DNA of 58,849 nucleotides, taken from contig JABURP010000023.1 of NCBI GenBank assembly GCA_014762645.1, forward strand, positions 1 through 58,849. The letters run 5' to 3'. Under the pieces are notes generated by a model. That model did no database searches. It was not told where the DNA came from and was given only the letters and a program-made list of their open reading frames with translations. Numbering within the stretch: position 1 is the first letter of the stretch; every line of letters starts with the position of its first letter. A program made the translations under genes and the position numbers. Positions 44,401-52,646 of this stretch are shown piece by piece. This stretch comes from Crocinitomicaceae bacterium. GTDB lineage: Bacteria; Bacteroidota; Bacteroidia; Flavobacteriales_D; Crocinitomicaceae.

Positions 44401-46692
44401 CTATTTATTTCTAAACGCGTCGTCCTTTAGCCAGAAGTTGTTGTAGATTATGTATTCCTGACCACCAATTTTTCCCGTACTGAAGAGATCTGCGCCGGTT
44501 GCCTTCCTAACAAGTAGCTCATCAACGGCATAGGGTTTACGACTTTCGTTGCCCAACACAAACACTTTTACCGAGTCCACATTTTGATTAACTGTAAATT
44601 CCATTTCTGCCCGCAGCCATTGCCTTAGAACAACATTACTTTCTTTGAGTTCGTATGTATCAACCCAACCGGGATGTTGGTCATCTTTATAGTACAATTC
44701 GGTGATGGTTAACAAATCTGCCCTGTCTAAAGCATGATTGAACCAAAAACTCACTTCGTATTTACCGGTGTCCATATTTTCTGTAGAAGATTCCCAAATA
44801 AGGTCGAAGCCACGTTTTGTGCTATTATAACCACCTTTTCCCTTGAGTCCTTCGCTGAGCTTGTCGTTCCACGAGTTGTAGTAAAACCAAACATTTGGAT
44901 CGGAGCTCTTCCAATTCTCTGTGATTTTATGTCTGGCCGAGTCTCTTTTTCTAAGTACTTCCTGATAAGATGATGGATTATTCCATGCTTCTGTATCAAA
45001 GGGATAAAGCGTGTAAGTTTCATTCCCAAATTCTTTGGTATGGACACTCACCATTCTAGTTTCGTTGTCATTTAAGGGATCCTGATTTGTGATAAGGGCA
45101 ATTTTATGATTTGTTGGTAAGTCATAGACAATTTCCTTCTCCATAAAGGCTGGGCTAAACAAATTGTTGAATTTGATCGATTCAGTTAGCGAAAGTCGAG
45201 ACGCCATACAGTTCATCATGGGCAAGCCGCTGTGATAACTCAACATATAGGCATCAAAAACAGACTGATCTTCACCGAGAATCATAATGCTCTCACTAGA
45301 GTAATGAAAGAAGGGGAGAAAGATAAATGCATCATAGTCGTTTTCTTCTACGTACTGAACTAATTCCTTCATGTCTTTTGACAGATGCTCTTCTTTAAAT
45401 GAATTGTGTTGGGCCGTGATCTTTTCCTGTACATCTCCAATATCTTCATGACCCTCAATTAAAGTGAATGCCACCCCCACAAAGAAAAAAGTAGCAATTA
45501 GCGTTCGTTTACCCTCTCGTTTATATATATGAAATAAAGTAACAATTGATCCTAGTGTAAAGACGTAATAAAAGATCCAGGCAAACCTTCCCAGCGCTCT
45601 GAATTGTTTTAAGGTACCTACATAATCAGTAATCCATCTCATCCACTCGTATTTAAAGGGAAAACAAAATGAAAAGAGCAGCATAGCGAATGCGGCAATA
45701 AAAAACATAAAGAGTTCATGCTTGAAGATGAGTTTAACAGGAAGCGCTTTTCTGTCATAAATGAGATACCCTAAACTGTAGAGAAAGAACAAAATGCTGG
45801 CAAAACCAACATAAGCCCAGGACTCCCAGGCGGGCATTTCAAGACCCATTGCTGGCCCTAAACCACTCAATGGTCCGGAGTGGGGAACAAGCACAGATTT
45901 CCAGTTTCCGTAAAGAAGGAAAAACCCTGAAGGATCATCTATTCGGTTGACATGCGTATCCGTTATAAAAACCATCACCCTAAAAATTACAAGAGGCAGC
46001 ACTACTTGCATAGCAACAAATCCTGCGGAAGTTTTCCAGGAAGAACGGTTGTATAAATACGCAATAAACCAGAACAATAAACACAACATTACCAGGATCA
46101 TACCCAGGTATGGATGCGTCATAAAAAAGCAACTGAGATAGAGGAAACTTATAATTGCCCAAAGTTGGCTGTTTCCGTGCCGGCATTTTAGCAACAACCA
46201 CCACATTCCGGGAATGGCAAAAGCATAGGCGAGTGAAAAGTGGCCCATAAGTCTACCAAGTTGAGGGCTTAAATATGTAATTGCAATAGCGGCTGCAACA
46301 GCCCAAACAACTGAAACTTTATAATGACGAAGAATCAGATATAAAAAAACAGAGGCTACGGGATATGAAAGAAGCATTAAAAAATTTAAAATGCCAATTC
46401 CAAACTGTTGCAGCCCCAGAAATTTAATAACGTATGATAACAAGGGGTGAGCGTCCGTATACACGATATGCTCATAATACGGATAGTTCATCCCGGTAAA
46501 ATTCCAGAATTCTGTATCATGTTTCGCATGGAAAAGGTACGTGTAGTAATTTTTAATACCGTCCCCGCCTGGCGCAAAGAGGTAATCATTCGGAGCCAAT
46601 AATACGGTATGGAAAAAGTAAAACAGGACTGCAAAAGACAGCAAGAAGGTTAACCCCGGGTACTTAGCTCTGAGAAAGATGTTCCGCATCAT
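44401..46692 (-). CDS. Large polytopic membrane protein, probable GT-C glycosyltransferase-like
   Basis: A 763-residue protein. Residues 1-~400 contain about 11-12 hydrophobic segments, and residues about 420-763 form a soluble, presumably extracytoplasmic domain. The first loop carries an acidic patch (LFAPGGDGIKNYYTYLFHAKHD, then PYYEHIVYTDAHP) in the position of the catalytic Asp of GT-C enzymes. The C-terminal 140 residues have strand-rich, carbohydrate-binding-like features (GKYEVSFWFNHALDRADL, WLRAEMEFTVNQNVDSVKVFV). No family name can be fixed by eye. The neighbouring polyprenyl-sugar transferase supports a role in glycan or protein glycosylation. The start could also be the second ATG at 46689. 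Confidence 0.75.
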   Translation of the reverse strand: MMRNIFLRAKYPGLTFLLSFAVLFYFFHTVLLAPNDYLFAPGGDGIKNYYTYLFHAKHDTEFWNFTGMNYPYYEHIVYTDAHPLLSYVIKFLGLQQFGIGILNFLMLLSYPVASVFLYLILRHYKVSVVWAVAAAIAITYLSPQLGRLMGHFSLAYAFAIPGMWWLLLKCRHGNSQLWAIISFLYLSCFFMTHPYLGMILVMLCLLFWFIAYLYNRSSWKTSAGFVAMQVVLPLVIFRVMVFITDTHVNRIDDPSGFFLLYGNWKSVLVPHSGPLSGLGPAMGLEMPAWESWAYVGFASILFFLYSLGYLIYDRKALPVKLIFKHELFMFFIAAFAMLLFSFCFPFKYEWMRWITDYVGTLKQFRALGRFAWIFYYVFTLGSIVTLFHIYKREGKRTLIATFFFVGVAFTLIEGHEDIGDVQEKITAQHNSFKEEHLSKDMKELVQYVEENDYDAFIFLPFFHYSSESIMILGEDQSVFDAYMLSYHSGLPMMNCMASRLSLTESIKFNNLFSPAFMEKEIVYDLPTNHKIALITNQDPLNDNETRMVSVHTKEFGNETYTLYPFDTEAWNNPSSYQEVLRKRDSARHKITENWKSSDPNVWFYYNSWNDKLSEGLKGKGGYNSTKRGFDLIWESSTENMDTGKYEVSFWFNHALDRADLLTITELYYKDDQHPGWVDTYELKESNVVLRQWLRAEMEFTVNQNVDSVKVFVLGNESRKPYAVDELLVRKATGADLFSTGKIGGQEYIIYNNFWLKDDAFRNK

Positions 46693-46705
46693 GTTTGAAT
46701 CGGAG

Positions 46706-46713
46706 CAAAGGTA
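46706..46713 (-). promoter_or_regulatory. Bacteroidete -7 promoter element for the gene at 44401
   Basis: The minus strand reads TACCTTTG, a perfect TAnnTTTG match, 13 nt upstream of the ATG at 46692. Confidence 0.5.
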
Positions 46714-46722
46714 AATATTTCA

Positions 46723-47736
46723 CTAAATAACAGACTTTTCCAGTGTTGTGATTGTGTATGCGTCTGCATCCATTTCAGCCATCACACCAATTGGCAAGGT
46801 AAATTTAGGGGTGATATGACCAAAACTTGCTCCCTGATACACCGGGAAGGGAACGTTTTTGAAGTGCTGTTCAAAAATCTCCTCCAGGGAAAATGATTTC
46901 TCCGGCTCTTCGGGGACACACTTTCTGAACGAACCGAGCACGATACCACTAACTTTCTGGTACACTCCCGCTTGCTTTAGCTGCCACAGCATTCTATCAA
47001 CGCGGTAAGGCTCTTCCTTAATTTCTTCCAGAAATAAAATCTTATCATTCCAGTTTGGTTCAAAGGATGTGCCTACCATAGAAGAAATAACGGTCAGGTT
47101 TCCTCCAATGAGTTTCCCTGTTGCTTTACCGGATGACCAGGTTTTAAGATCTTCAGTATAATCCGTCGGATTTTTCATGGTGTAGGGCTTTCCAATAACC
47201 ACTGAGTTAATCACCTGGCTTGTGGTAAAATCACCCCAGGAAGAATAACCACATGGGCCATGGTAAGTAACAAGTCCTGTTTTCGTTTGAATGGCGTTGA
47301 CAAGAGATGTGATATCACTAAACCCCATAATTATTTTAGGGTTTTTAGCAATAACCTCATAGTCCAAACGATCAAGGATGCGTGCACAACCCCAACCGCC
47401 GCGCATGGTGAGTATAGCGCGAACAGAGGTGTCTTCAATCATTTCCATGAATTCATTGGCTCGCATTTCGTCATTGCCGGCAAGAAAGCCATCTTGCTCA
47501 TATAGGGTTTGACCAAGCCTGGTTGCAAAACCCAGTTCGGACATCTTATTTTCAATTTTAGTAATGTGTGCTTTATTCCAGATTGATCCGGCAGGACCGG
47601 TAATACCAATTAAATCGCCTTTGATCAACCCCTTGGGTTTTTTGCTGGGCTCTGTAAGTTCTGGCTGTAAGGACGTCAAAGCGTATGAACCAATAGCTAG
47701 TCCGGCGGTATTATATATAAATCGGCGTCTGTTCAT
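46723..47736 (-). CDS. LD-carboxypeptidase family protein (peptidase S66), exported form
   Basis: A 337-residue protein with a twin-arginine-like N-terminus (MNRRRFIYNTAGLAIGSYAL), suggesting export, possibly by Tat. S66 features are TMRGGWGCARILDRLDYE, IMGFSDITSLVNA, GGNLTVISSMVGTSF, the catalytic Glu segment FLEEIKEEPYRVDRMLWQLK and a His in SFGHITPKFTLPIG. It is a distinct paralogue of the cytoplasmic-looking protein at 42713; the two differ in leader and length. Murein tetrapeptide trimming in the periplasm is the default expectation. It is divergent from the Nfu-type gene, 79 nt apart. Confidence 0.9.
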   Translation of the reverse strand: MNRRRFIYNTAGLAIGSYALTSLQPELTEPSKKPKGLIKGDLIGITGPAGSIWNKAHITKIENKMSELGFATRLGQTLYEQDGFLAGNDEMRANEFMEMIEDTSVRAILTMRGGWGCARILDRLDYEVIAKNPKIIMGFSDITSLVNAIQTKTGLVTYHGPCGYSSWGDFTTSQVINSVVIGKPYTMKNPTDYTEDLKTWSSGKATGKLIGGNLTVISSMVGTSFEPNWNDKILFLEEIKEEPYRVDRMLWQLKQAGVYQKVSGIVLGSFRKCVPEEPEKSFSLEEIFEQHFKNVPFPVYQGASFGHITPKFTLPIGVMAEMDADAYTITTLEKSVI

Positions 47737-47792
47737 GTTTTGAAAATAACGAATTCTATGCCATTGGTGAACAGCAGGATAATATTTTGAGT

Positions 47793-47800
47793 TAATTTTG
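47793..47800 (+). promoter_or_regulatory. Bacteroidete -7 promoter element for the Nfu-type gene
   Basis: TAATTTTG is a perfect TAnnTTTG match 15 nt upstream of the ATG at 47816. Confidence 0.5.
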
Positions 47801-47815
47801 TAAAAAATTTGTGTG

Positions 47816-48415
47816 ATGGAAGAAACAAAAGTACCCGTAACGATTTATGCAGAGATGACACCAAATCCGTTGACCATGAAATTTGTGGCCAATAAGTATT
47901 TGCTGCTCAATGACGCAACTGTAGAGTTCAGCAGTTTGCAGGAAGCTAGGGGGTTTTCTCCACTGGCAGAAGCATTGTTCAACTTTCCATTTGTAGATGG
48001 GGTTTTTATCGCGTCTAACTTTGTTACTGTAACAAAAACGGATAATGTTGACTGGGATTTTATTGTAATGGAGTTACGTGACTTTATAAAAGAGTGGATT
48101 GCAGAAGGTAAGGACGTGTTGATTATGATGCCAAACACGTCAAGTGAAAATAAAGACACCCCGAAAAAAGAAATTGCGCCATCAGAGTATGATGAAGTTA
48201 TTGTTGGTCTTTTAAATGAGTACGTGAAACCAGCAGTTGAAAATGATGGAGGAGCGATTGATTATGTGGGATACGAAGACGGTGTGGTTACTGTTGAAAT
48301 GAAAGGATCCTGTGCAGGATGTCCTTCGTCAACGGCAACATTGAAAAACGGAATAGAGCAATTGCTCAAATCCAACATTGAGTCTGTAAAAGAAGTTGTG
48401 GCGCTCAGTGTTTAA
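47816..48415 (+). CDS. Nfu-type iron-sulfur cluster carrier protein
   Basis: A 199-residue protein from the ATG at 47816 (a GTG directly before it is possible). Residues 8-95 form the Nfu N-terminal domain (YAEMTPNPLTMKFVANKYLL, SPLAEALFNFPFVDGVFIASNFVTV). Residues about 125-199 form the NifU C-terminal domain with the cluster-binding C166-AG-C169 (MKGSCAGCPSSTATLKNGIEQLL). It should assemble and transfer a 4Fe-4S cluster to client proteins; IspG in this window would be such a client. It ends 2 nt from the convergent saccharopine dehydrogenase gene. Confidence 0.94.
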   Translation: MEETKVPVTIYAEMTPNPLTMKFVANKYLLLNDATVEFSSLQEARGFSPLAEALFNFPFVDGVFIASNFVTVTKTDNVDWDFIVMELRDFIKEWIAEGKDVLIMMPNTSSENKDTPKKEIAPSEYDEVIVGLLNEYVKPAVENDGGAIDYVGYEDGVVTVEMKGSCAGCPSSTATLKNGIEQLLKSNIESVKEVVALSV

Positions 48416-48417
48416 CC

Positions 48418-49788
48418 TTAAGCCATAGACGGGTCAAGATACATGATCGGTGGATGCACTGCCTTTTCAATAAATTTTATACCGTAATTTTCCAGGTCGT
48501 TTAATATAGGTTCATACACCTCTTTGTGTATAGGGATGTGAACACCTTTTAGACCGATTGTTCCGTTTAGGATCATTTTGGCGCAAATGGCACAAGGTAA
48601 CCCAACAGTGTTACTCATTGCGGTATACGTTTGATCCTCCCCAATAACCACCATGTGTGAATTGATTTCTTCAAAGTGATCGTTCATCTTGTAGACAAAT
48701 TTATGCCACATGACGATCATGTCTTTGTCATCTGGTTTGAGGGTCCATTTTTCTTCCAGAATTTTTTGAAGAAAGTAGGCGGGGGTGACGTCTTCTTCAA
48801 AGCCCATGGTTTTCTTTTCAAAAATCCCCAACCATACAAGTTTATCCCAAATAATATCATCCATATCAATTTTCAGATAATGTCTGAGTTTTAACTCAAC
48901 CGAATCATTTGGATTATAAGGTAGAAATGAATTGATAAAGTCCCTTTTTGTCATATCTTTACTTCCTTCGAGGATGTAAGAATCATCTGTTGCCCCTAAT
49001 TGGACAAAGGTGTCCCATGCTTTGGAAAAACCTTTTCGCCTGAAAGTTCCCCGATAAATTGTTGGGATATCATCCAGCCCGTATTTAGCACGGTATTTTA
49101 GTGAATCCCTGTTTGCATATCCTTCAAAATCGCCATAACCATCAATCGGAATTATTTCGGTTCTTCTGAATAATTTGTTGTAGGGAATATATTTATACTG
49201 ACCTTCCTGGATAAATTTTGCAGCTGATCCCTGACCGGCGAGAACGACATTTCGCGGGTTCCAAGTAAACTTATAATTCCAGGGGTTATCATCACTTTCA
49301 GGTGCTATGAGACCTCCGGTGAAAGACTCAAAAATGTGCATGACCCCGCCTCTTTCTTCTATTTCGTCCAGTACTTTTTTTGCAGACATGTGATCGATAC
49401 CGGGGTCTACCCCGATCTCGTTCATAATCAAAATCCCAGCATCCTTGGCAGCCTGATCTAAAGCCAGCATCTCTTTTGAAATGTATGAAGGGGTGATCAG
49501 ATTTGTTTTGTACGTCACGCAATCCTTGGCTACCTCAACGTGAAATTGCGCTGGCAGCATAGAAATAACAAGATCTGCCCATTCTATTAGTGGTCGTCTT
49601 TCATTTGGATCCAAAGCATTAATAGCAAACCCCTCTGCGCGATCACAGTTAGCAACCTTTGCTTTGGCAAGTTTATCATCTCTGTCTACTACTTTTATAG
49701 ACCAATTTTCTTTTTCTGCGTGTTGTGTGAAGTATCGAAGCATTGATGATGCCGACAAACCTGCCCCGATCACTAGAATATTTTTCAT
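48418..49788 (-). CDS. Saccharopine dehydrogenase family protein, LYS9 type (glutamate-forming)
   Basis: A 456-residue oxidoreductase. The N-terminal Rossmann fold has ILVIGAGLSASSMLRYF and VVDRDD; the substrate-binding domain includes NEIGVDPGIDHMSAKK, ESFTGGLIAPESDDNPWNYKFTWNPRNVVLAGQG and, late in the protein, CAICAKMILNGTI. This is the saccharopine reductase/LYS9 family, which in lysine metabolism converts saccharopine to allysine and glutamate or the reverse. No lysine-ketoglutarate reductase is adjacent, so the direction or even the substrate is open. Confidence 0.92.
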   Translation of the reverse strand: MKNILVIGAGLSASSMLRYFTQHAEKENWSIKVVDRDDKLAKAKVANCDRAEGFAINALDPNERRPLIEWADLVISMLPAQFHVEVAKDCVTYKTNLITPSYISKEMLALDQAAKDAGILIMNEIGVDPGIDHMSAKKVLDEIEERGGVMHIFESFTGGLIAPESDDNPWNYKFTWNPRNVVLAGQGSAAKFIQEGQYKYIPYNKLFRRTEIIPIDGYGDFEGYANRDSLKYRAKYGLDDIPTIYRGTFRRKGFSKAWDTFVQLGATDDSYILEGSKDMTKRDFINSFLPYNPNDSVELKLRHYLKIDMDDIIWDKLVWLGIFEKKTMGFEEDVTPAYFLQKILEEKWTLKPDDKDMIVMWHKFVYKMNDHFEEINSHMVVIGEDQTYTAMSNTVGLPCAICAKMILNGTIGLKGVHIPIHKEVYEPILNDLENYGIKFIEKAVHPPIMYLDPSMA

Positions 49789-49929
49789 TTTGGATGCTGT
49801 TTATTGGAAGACTAATTTACAGTAAATAGGTTGCACCAAGGTGAATTTTTCCAAGGTTTTTTCCACGAATTTTCAGATCGTAAATTGATTACGTTCTGCT
49901 GCCCTAACATTGTATCAAATCTTAAGACA

Positions 49930-50256
49930 ATGGATACAATATTTTCAGTTTACAAACAGCTCAAGGTAAAAGAGGTTACTTATGAAAAGGGAGATTACTA
50001 TATCATGGCCACCTGTGAAATAATTCAGGGAGACAAGATAACAGAAACGAAGATACAGATGACACATACTGACTTAAACCGCATTATCGCCAGAATAGCG
50101 GCTATGGGGTACGAATTTAAGATTGAACATGTCAACTGTTTAGACTTTGGCAATGGCACAGAGATTATTGATTACAAGTTTGAAAATGTTTTTGGGGAGC
50201 TGATCACTTTAGAGGAGTTTAATTTTAATCAACGAATCAGACAAATACGCGCATAA
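49930..50256 (+). CDS. Small protein of unknown function, first of an overlapping pair
   Basis: A 108-residue protein from the ATG at 49930; the longer frame from 49831 adds 33 residues over the promoter region of the divergent gene. It contains QLKVKEVTYEKGDYYIMATCEI, KIQMTHTDLNRIIARIAAMGYEF and FENVFGELITLEEFNFNQRIRQ, an alpha/beta pattern with no signal peptide or membrane segment. No family is recognised. Its stop overlaps the start of the next gene by 1 nt (TAATG), so the two proteins are probably made together. Confidence 0.75.
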   Translation: MDTIFSVYKQLKVKEVTYEKGDYYIMATCEIIQGDKITETKIQMTHTDLNRIIARIAAMGYEFKIEHVNCLDFGNGTEIIDYKFENVFGELITLEEFNFNQRIRQIRA

Positions 50257-50609
50257 TGAATAGACTAATTAAGAATTTAGGTATAGGCCAGGAGATGTCT
50301 ATCAAAGCTACAATTGCTGTAGAAGAGCTCATGAATCACGATATGATTTATATCTACCATCATTTAAAAAACGGCTCTGTTGTTCAACTGGAGCAAAGCG
50401 GAATTAACTTGAAAGGTGAGCCAAGATACGCGGTTAAATTTAGAGGGTTTTTGATTGGATATGCAACAATTGCAGGTATAATGCGAACGTTTTTTGAAGA
50501 TCAAAAAGAAGCAGAAGCCCTTGTTGTTTCTGTATCAAAGCAAAAATTTATGCCGATTAACGGCCTGGATATTCAGATTGGTGTACAGGCCATGAAAAAA
50601 GTGGGTTAA
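50256..50609 (+). CDS. Small protein of unknown function, second of an overlapping pair
   Basis: A 117-residue soluble protein. Features visible are EELMNHDMIYIYHHLKNGSVVQLEQSG, then NLKGEPRYAVKFRGFLIGYATIAGIM, and EALVVSVSKQKFMPINGLDI. The middle strand-turn-strand resembles small beta-barrel modules, but no family can be named. It is translationally coupled to the 108-residue protein before it. The 169 nt after it contain only a weak promoter-like TATCTTTA (50686-50693) for the next gene. Confidence 0.75.
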   Translation: MNRLIKNLGIGQEMSIKATIAVEELMNHDMIYIYHHLKNGSVVQLEQSGINLKGEPRYAVKFRGFLIGYATIAGIMRTFFEDQKEAEALVVSVSKQKFMPINGLDIQIGVQAMKKVG

Positions 50610-50778
50610 CTCATATAGTCCTCTAAAAGACTCCGGAAACTTCGCAACCATTAGGGTTTCACTTTCGTATATGGTAAAAATTGCCTATCTTTACAGGTAC
50701 ATGCGTCAAATTTACAACAGGATGTAACAAATTGAGGCGTGTATTTGTTTTACTTGGGCATATTAAATACATTTTCAG

Positions 50779-51399
50779 ATGAAAAAGACACTTACGATTG
50801 GGGTAATTGCGGGGTTAGTATTCTTAGTTTCGTGTACAGATCACGAAGTTATTCCACCTCCAGTTCCTTTAGTTGATCTGGATTGTCTATGCGAAGGGAC
50901 CGTTACTACTCAAAACGGTGACAGTACCATTTCCTATAGTGATACCTGTACGTATAGTTCAACAAAAACCATTAATACCGGGTCACTTTCTAATGCAGAA
51001 TACAATACGCAGGTATGGAACTCAGGAATGAACCAAAAAGTTGAACTTGAAATGCGTTCGCTGTATTGGAGTGATGATGGTTCAAATAATCCAACATCTA
51101 CCGATTGGCAAGCCTATTTTAATGGAAACATGAATCCAAATTACGCACCTACAGCAGGTGATGATGGAGTTGTAGTGAGATGGACAGATCCTAACGGAAG
51201 AGTTTGGACTTCTGATACCGGACAGGTTTGTTTGAGCAGTTTTACCTATAACCTGTTTACGTATGATTCAGATACAACAGGAGAATATATGGAGTTTGAT
51301 GCTGTATTCCATGCAAGACTTTTAAACTCAGACATTACTCCGGATAGTTCTATTTGCATTAAAAACTTCCACATGAAGTCGGCATTTAGACGTGAATAA
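50779..51399 (+). CDS. Lipoprotein of unknown function
   Basis: A 206-residue protein with a lipoprotein signal peptide (lipobox LVSC, Cys19). The mature region begins DHEVIPPPVPLVDLDCLCEG and is rich in Ser, Thr, Asn and Asp, with a CxC pair near residue 37 and other single cysteines. It lacks a T9SS sorting domain. It stands alone and ends in an intrinsic terminator. No family recognised. Confidence 0.82.
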   Translation: MKKTLTIGVIAGLVFLVSCTDHEVIPPPVPLVDLDCLCEGTVTTQNGDSTISYSDTCTYSSTKTINTGSLSNAEYNTQVWNSGMNQKVELEMRSLYWSDDGSNNPTSTDWQAYFNGNMNPNYAPTAGDDGVVVRWTDPNGRVWTSDTGQVCLSSFTYNLFTYDSDTTGEYMEFDAVFHARLLNSDITPDSSICIKNFHMKSAFRRE

Positions 51400-51427
51400 G
51401 AAATTTTCAGTACTTTAGTTACTAGGA

Positions 51428-51457
51428 GGGAGGTTCTTTCGAATCTCCCTTTTTTTT
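51428..51457 (+). terminator. Intrinsic terminator after the lipoprotein gene
   Basis: A 9-bp stem (GGGAGGTTC/GAATCTCCC, one G-U pair) with a TTTC loop lies at 51428-51449, directly followed by eight T (51450-51457). Confidence 0.88.
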
Positions 51458-51489
51458 ATTAATTTGGACTATTAGCACGGTCACTGATC

Positions 51490-52182
51490 ATGGATGAAGT
51501 ACTAAGAATCGCTATAATTGGCGATTATAATTTCGCGTATAATTCGCATAATGCGACCAACCAGGCTCTTCAACACGTAGAAGAGGTGCTTGACCAACCC
51601 CTTAACTTTTATTGGTTAAACGAAAAAGAGTGCTGCGAGCAAAACGAAGACTTTTATGATAATTATGACGGCATTATTATCGCTCCAGGACCCTATCGCC
51701 AACCTTTTTACTTCAATTCTATCATTACAAGGCTGCTTGAAAAAAATGTGCCGGTGCTGGGAACAGGAGATTGTTTCAAACTTCTCGTTGAAACATACTT
51801 TTCTCAAAAAGGATACGATTTGGGAAGAGAAAAAATCATCTCAGAAAATTTAATAGAGGGAAATCAATTTACAGGAGTTAATTTGGAAAAGCTAACGGAT
51901 GAGTTTGAGAAAATTTATCTCAATAAAAGCACAGTAGAATATAGCTCCTCAAGATATTCCATTTTACCACAATACTCCGATTTTTTAACGGAGGATTTTG
52001 AGATTTGCGCACGGAATCAATACTTTGATCCGGAGATTCTAAAATCAAAGAATCACGACTTCTTTCTATTTACAATGTTCTGTCCGCAGGTACTTTCAAC
52101 TTCAGATATGCCACACCCTATCTTCACCTACTTCGTGAAGTCAGTTCGAAGAATATTTGACATCAAGGCAAGTACTTCTTAG
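51490..52182 (+). CDS. CTP-synthase-like class I glutamine amidotransferase domain protein with degenerate active site
   Basis: A 230-residue stand-alone protein resembling the C-terminal GATase domain of CTP synthase: LRIAIIGDYNFAYNSHNATNQALQHV at the start, YDGIIIAPGPYRQ for the oxyanion region, and PHPIFTYFVKSV at the end. Aligned by eye to PyrG, the nucleophile Cys position (LGICLG) is Gly93 in LGTGDCFK, with a cysteine two residues later (Cys95). The catalytic His-x-Glu is Cys198-P-Gln200 (FCPQ). All three catalytic residues are therefore replaced. I recall a RefSeq family named 'CTP synthase C-terminal region-related (seleno)protein', which fits. A redox or regulatory role is possible. 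It overlaps the convergent biotin-carrier gene by 4 nt. Confidence 0.8.
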   Translation: MDEVLRIAIIGDYNFAYNSHNATNQALQHVEEVLDQPLNFYWLNEKECCEQNEDFYDNYDGIIIAPGPYRQPFYFNSIITRLLEKNVPVLGTGDCFKLLVETYFSQKGYDLGREKIISENLIEGNQFTGVNLEKLTDEFEKIYLNKSTVEYSSSRYSILPQYSDFLTEDFEICARNQYFDPEILKSKNHDFFLFTMFCPQVLSTSDMPHPIFTYFVKSVRRIFDIKASTS

Positions 52183-52646
52183 ATGGCGTCCAATTCAACT
52201 AAAACCTGGTTCTTTTCAACACTGTCAGATGAAGTGACATGAACTTTCTTAATACTGCAATCATTCTCAGCCTTTAAGACATTTTCCATCTTCATAGCTT
52301 CCAGAATTAATATTGGGCCTCCTTTTGGAACCTTATCACCTTCTTTAACAACAACGTCAATAACTTTTCCGGGCATTGGAGCTTTGATATCAGTATTAAG
52401 TATTTCGGAAGATCGCTTAATACCCATTTTGTCCAACACAATATCCAGCTCATTTTTGAAAGCAAGCTCATACGTGCGGTGGTTGTACCGAATAGACATC
52501 ATTTTGGTCTCCAGATCAACAGAGAGCACCTCTAAGTAAACTTCTGTTTTTCCATCTACTATCCGATACACACCTTTTTCCAGGTGTTGAATATTAAGTT
52601 CAGACTTCTTTTTGTCAAGTTCAATTGTTTTGATGAGGCTTATCAT
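52179..52646 (-). CDS. Biotin carboxyl carrier-type protein
   Basis: A 155-residue protein. The C-terminal 70 residues form a biotinyl/lipoyl domain with the biotinylation motif EAMK119M and preceding APMPGKVIDVVVKEGDKVPKG. The first 80 residues (YRIVDGKTEVYLEVLSVD, YNHRTYELAFKNELD) resemble the linker domain of propionyl/methylcrotonyl-CoA carboxylase alpha chains or their stand-alone carriers in Bacteroidota. No biotin carboxylase or carboxyltransferase gene is adjacent in this window, so its partner is elsewhere. Confidence 0.9.
   Translation of the reverse strand: MISLIKTIELDKKKSELNIQHLEKGVYRIVDGKTEVYLEVLSVDLETKMMSIRYNHRTYELAFKNELDIVLDKMGIKRSSEILNTDIKAPMPGKVIDVVVKEGDKVPKGGPILILEAMKMENVLKAENDCSIKKVHVTSSDSVEKNQVLVELDAI

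Noticed and set aside
50256-50609. Assigning a HIRAN-like DNA-binding domain to the 117-residue protein
   Set aside because: Only a vague strand pattern (GEPRYAVKFRGFLIGYA) supports it; the diagnostic residues cannot be confirmed by eye.
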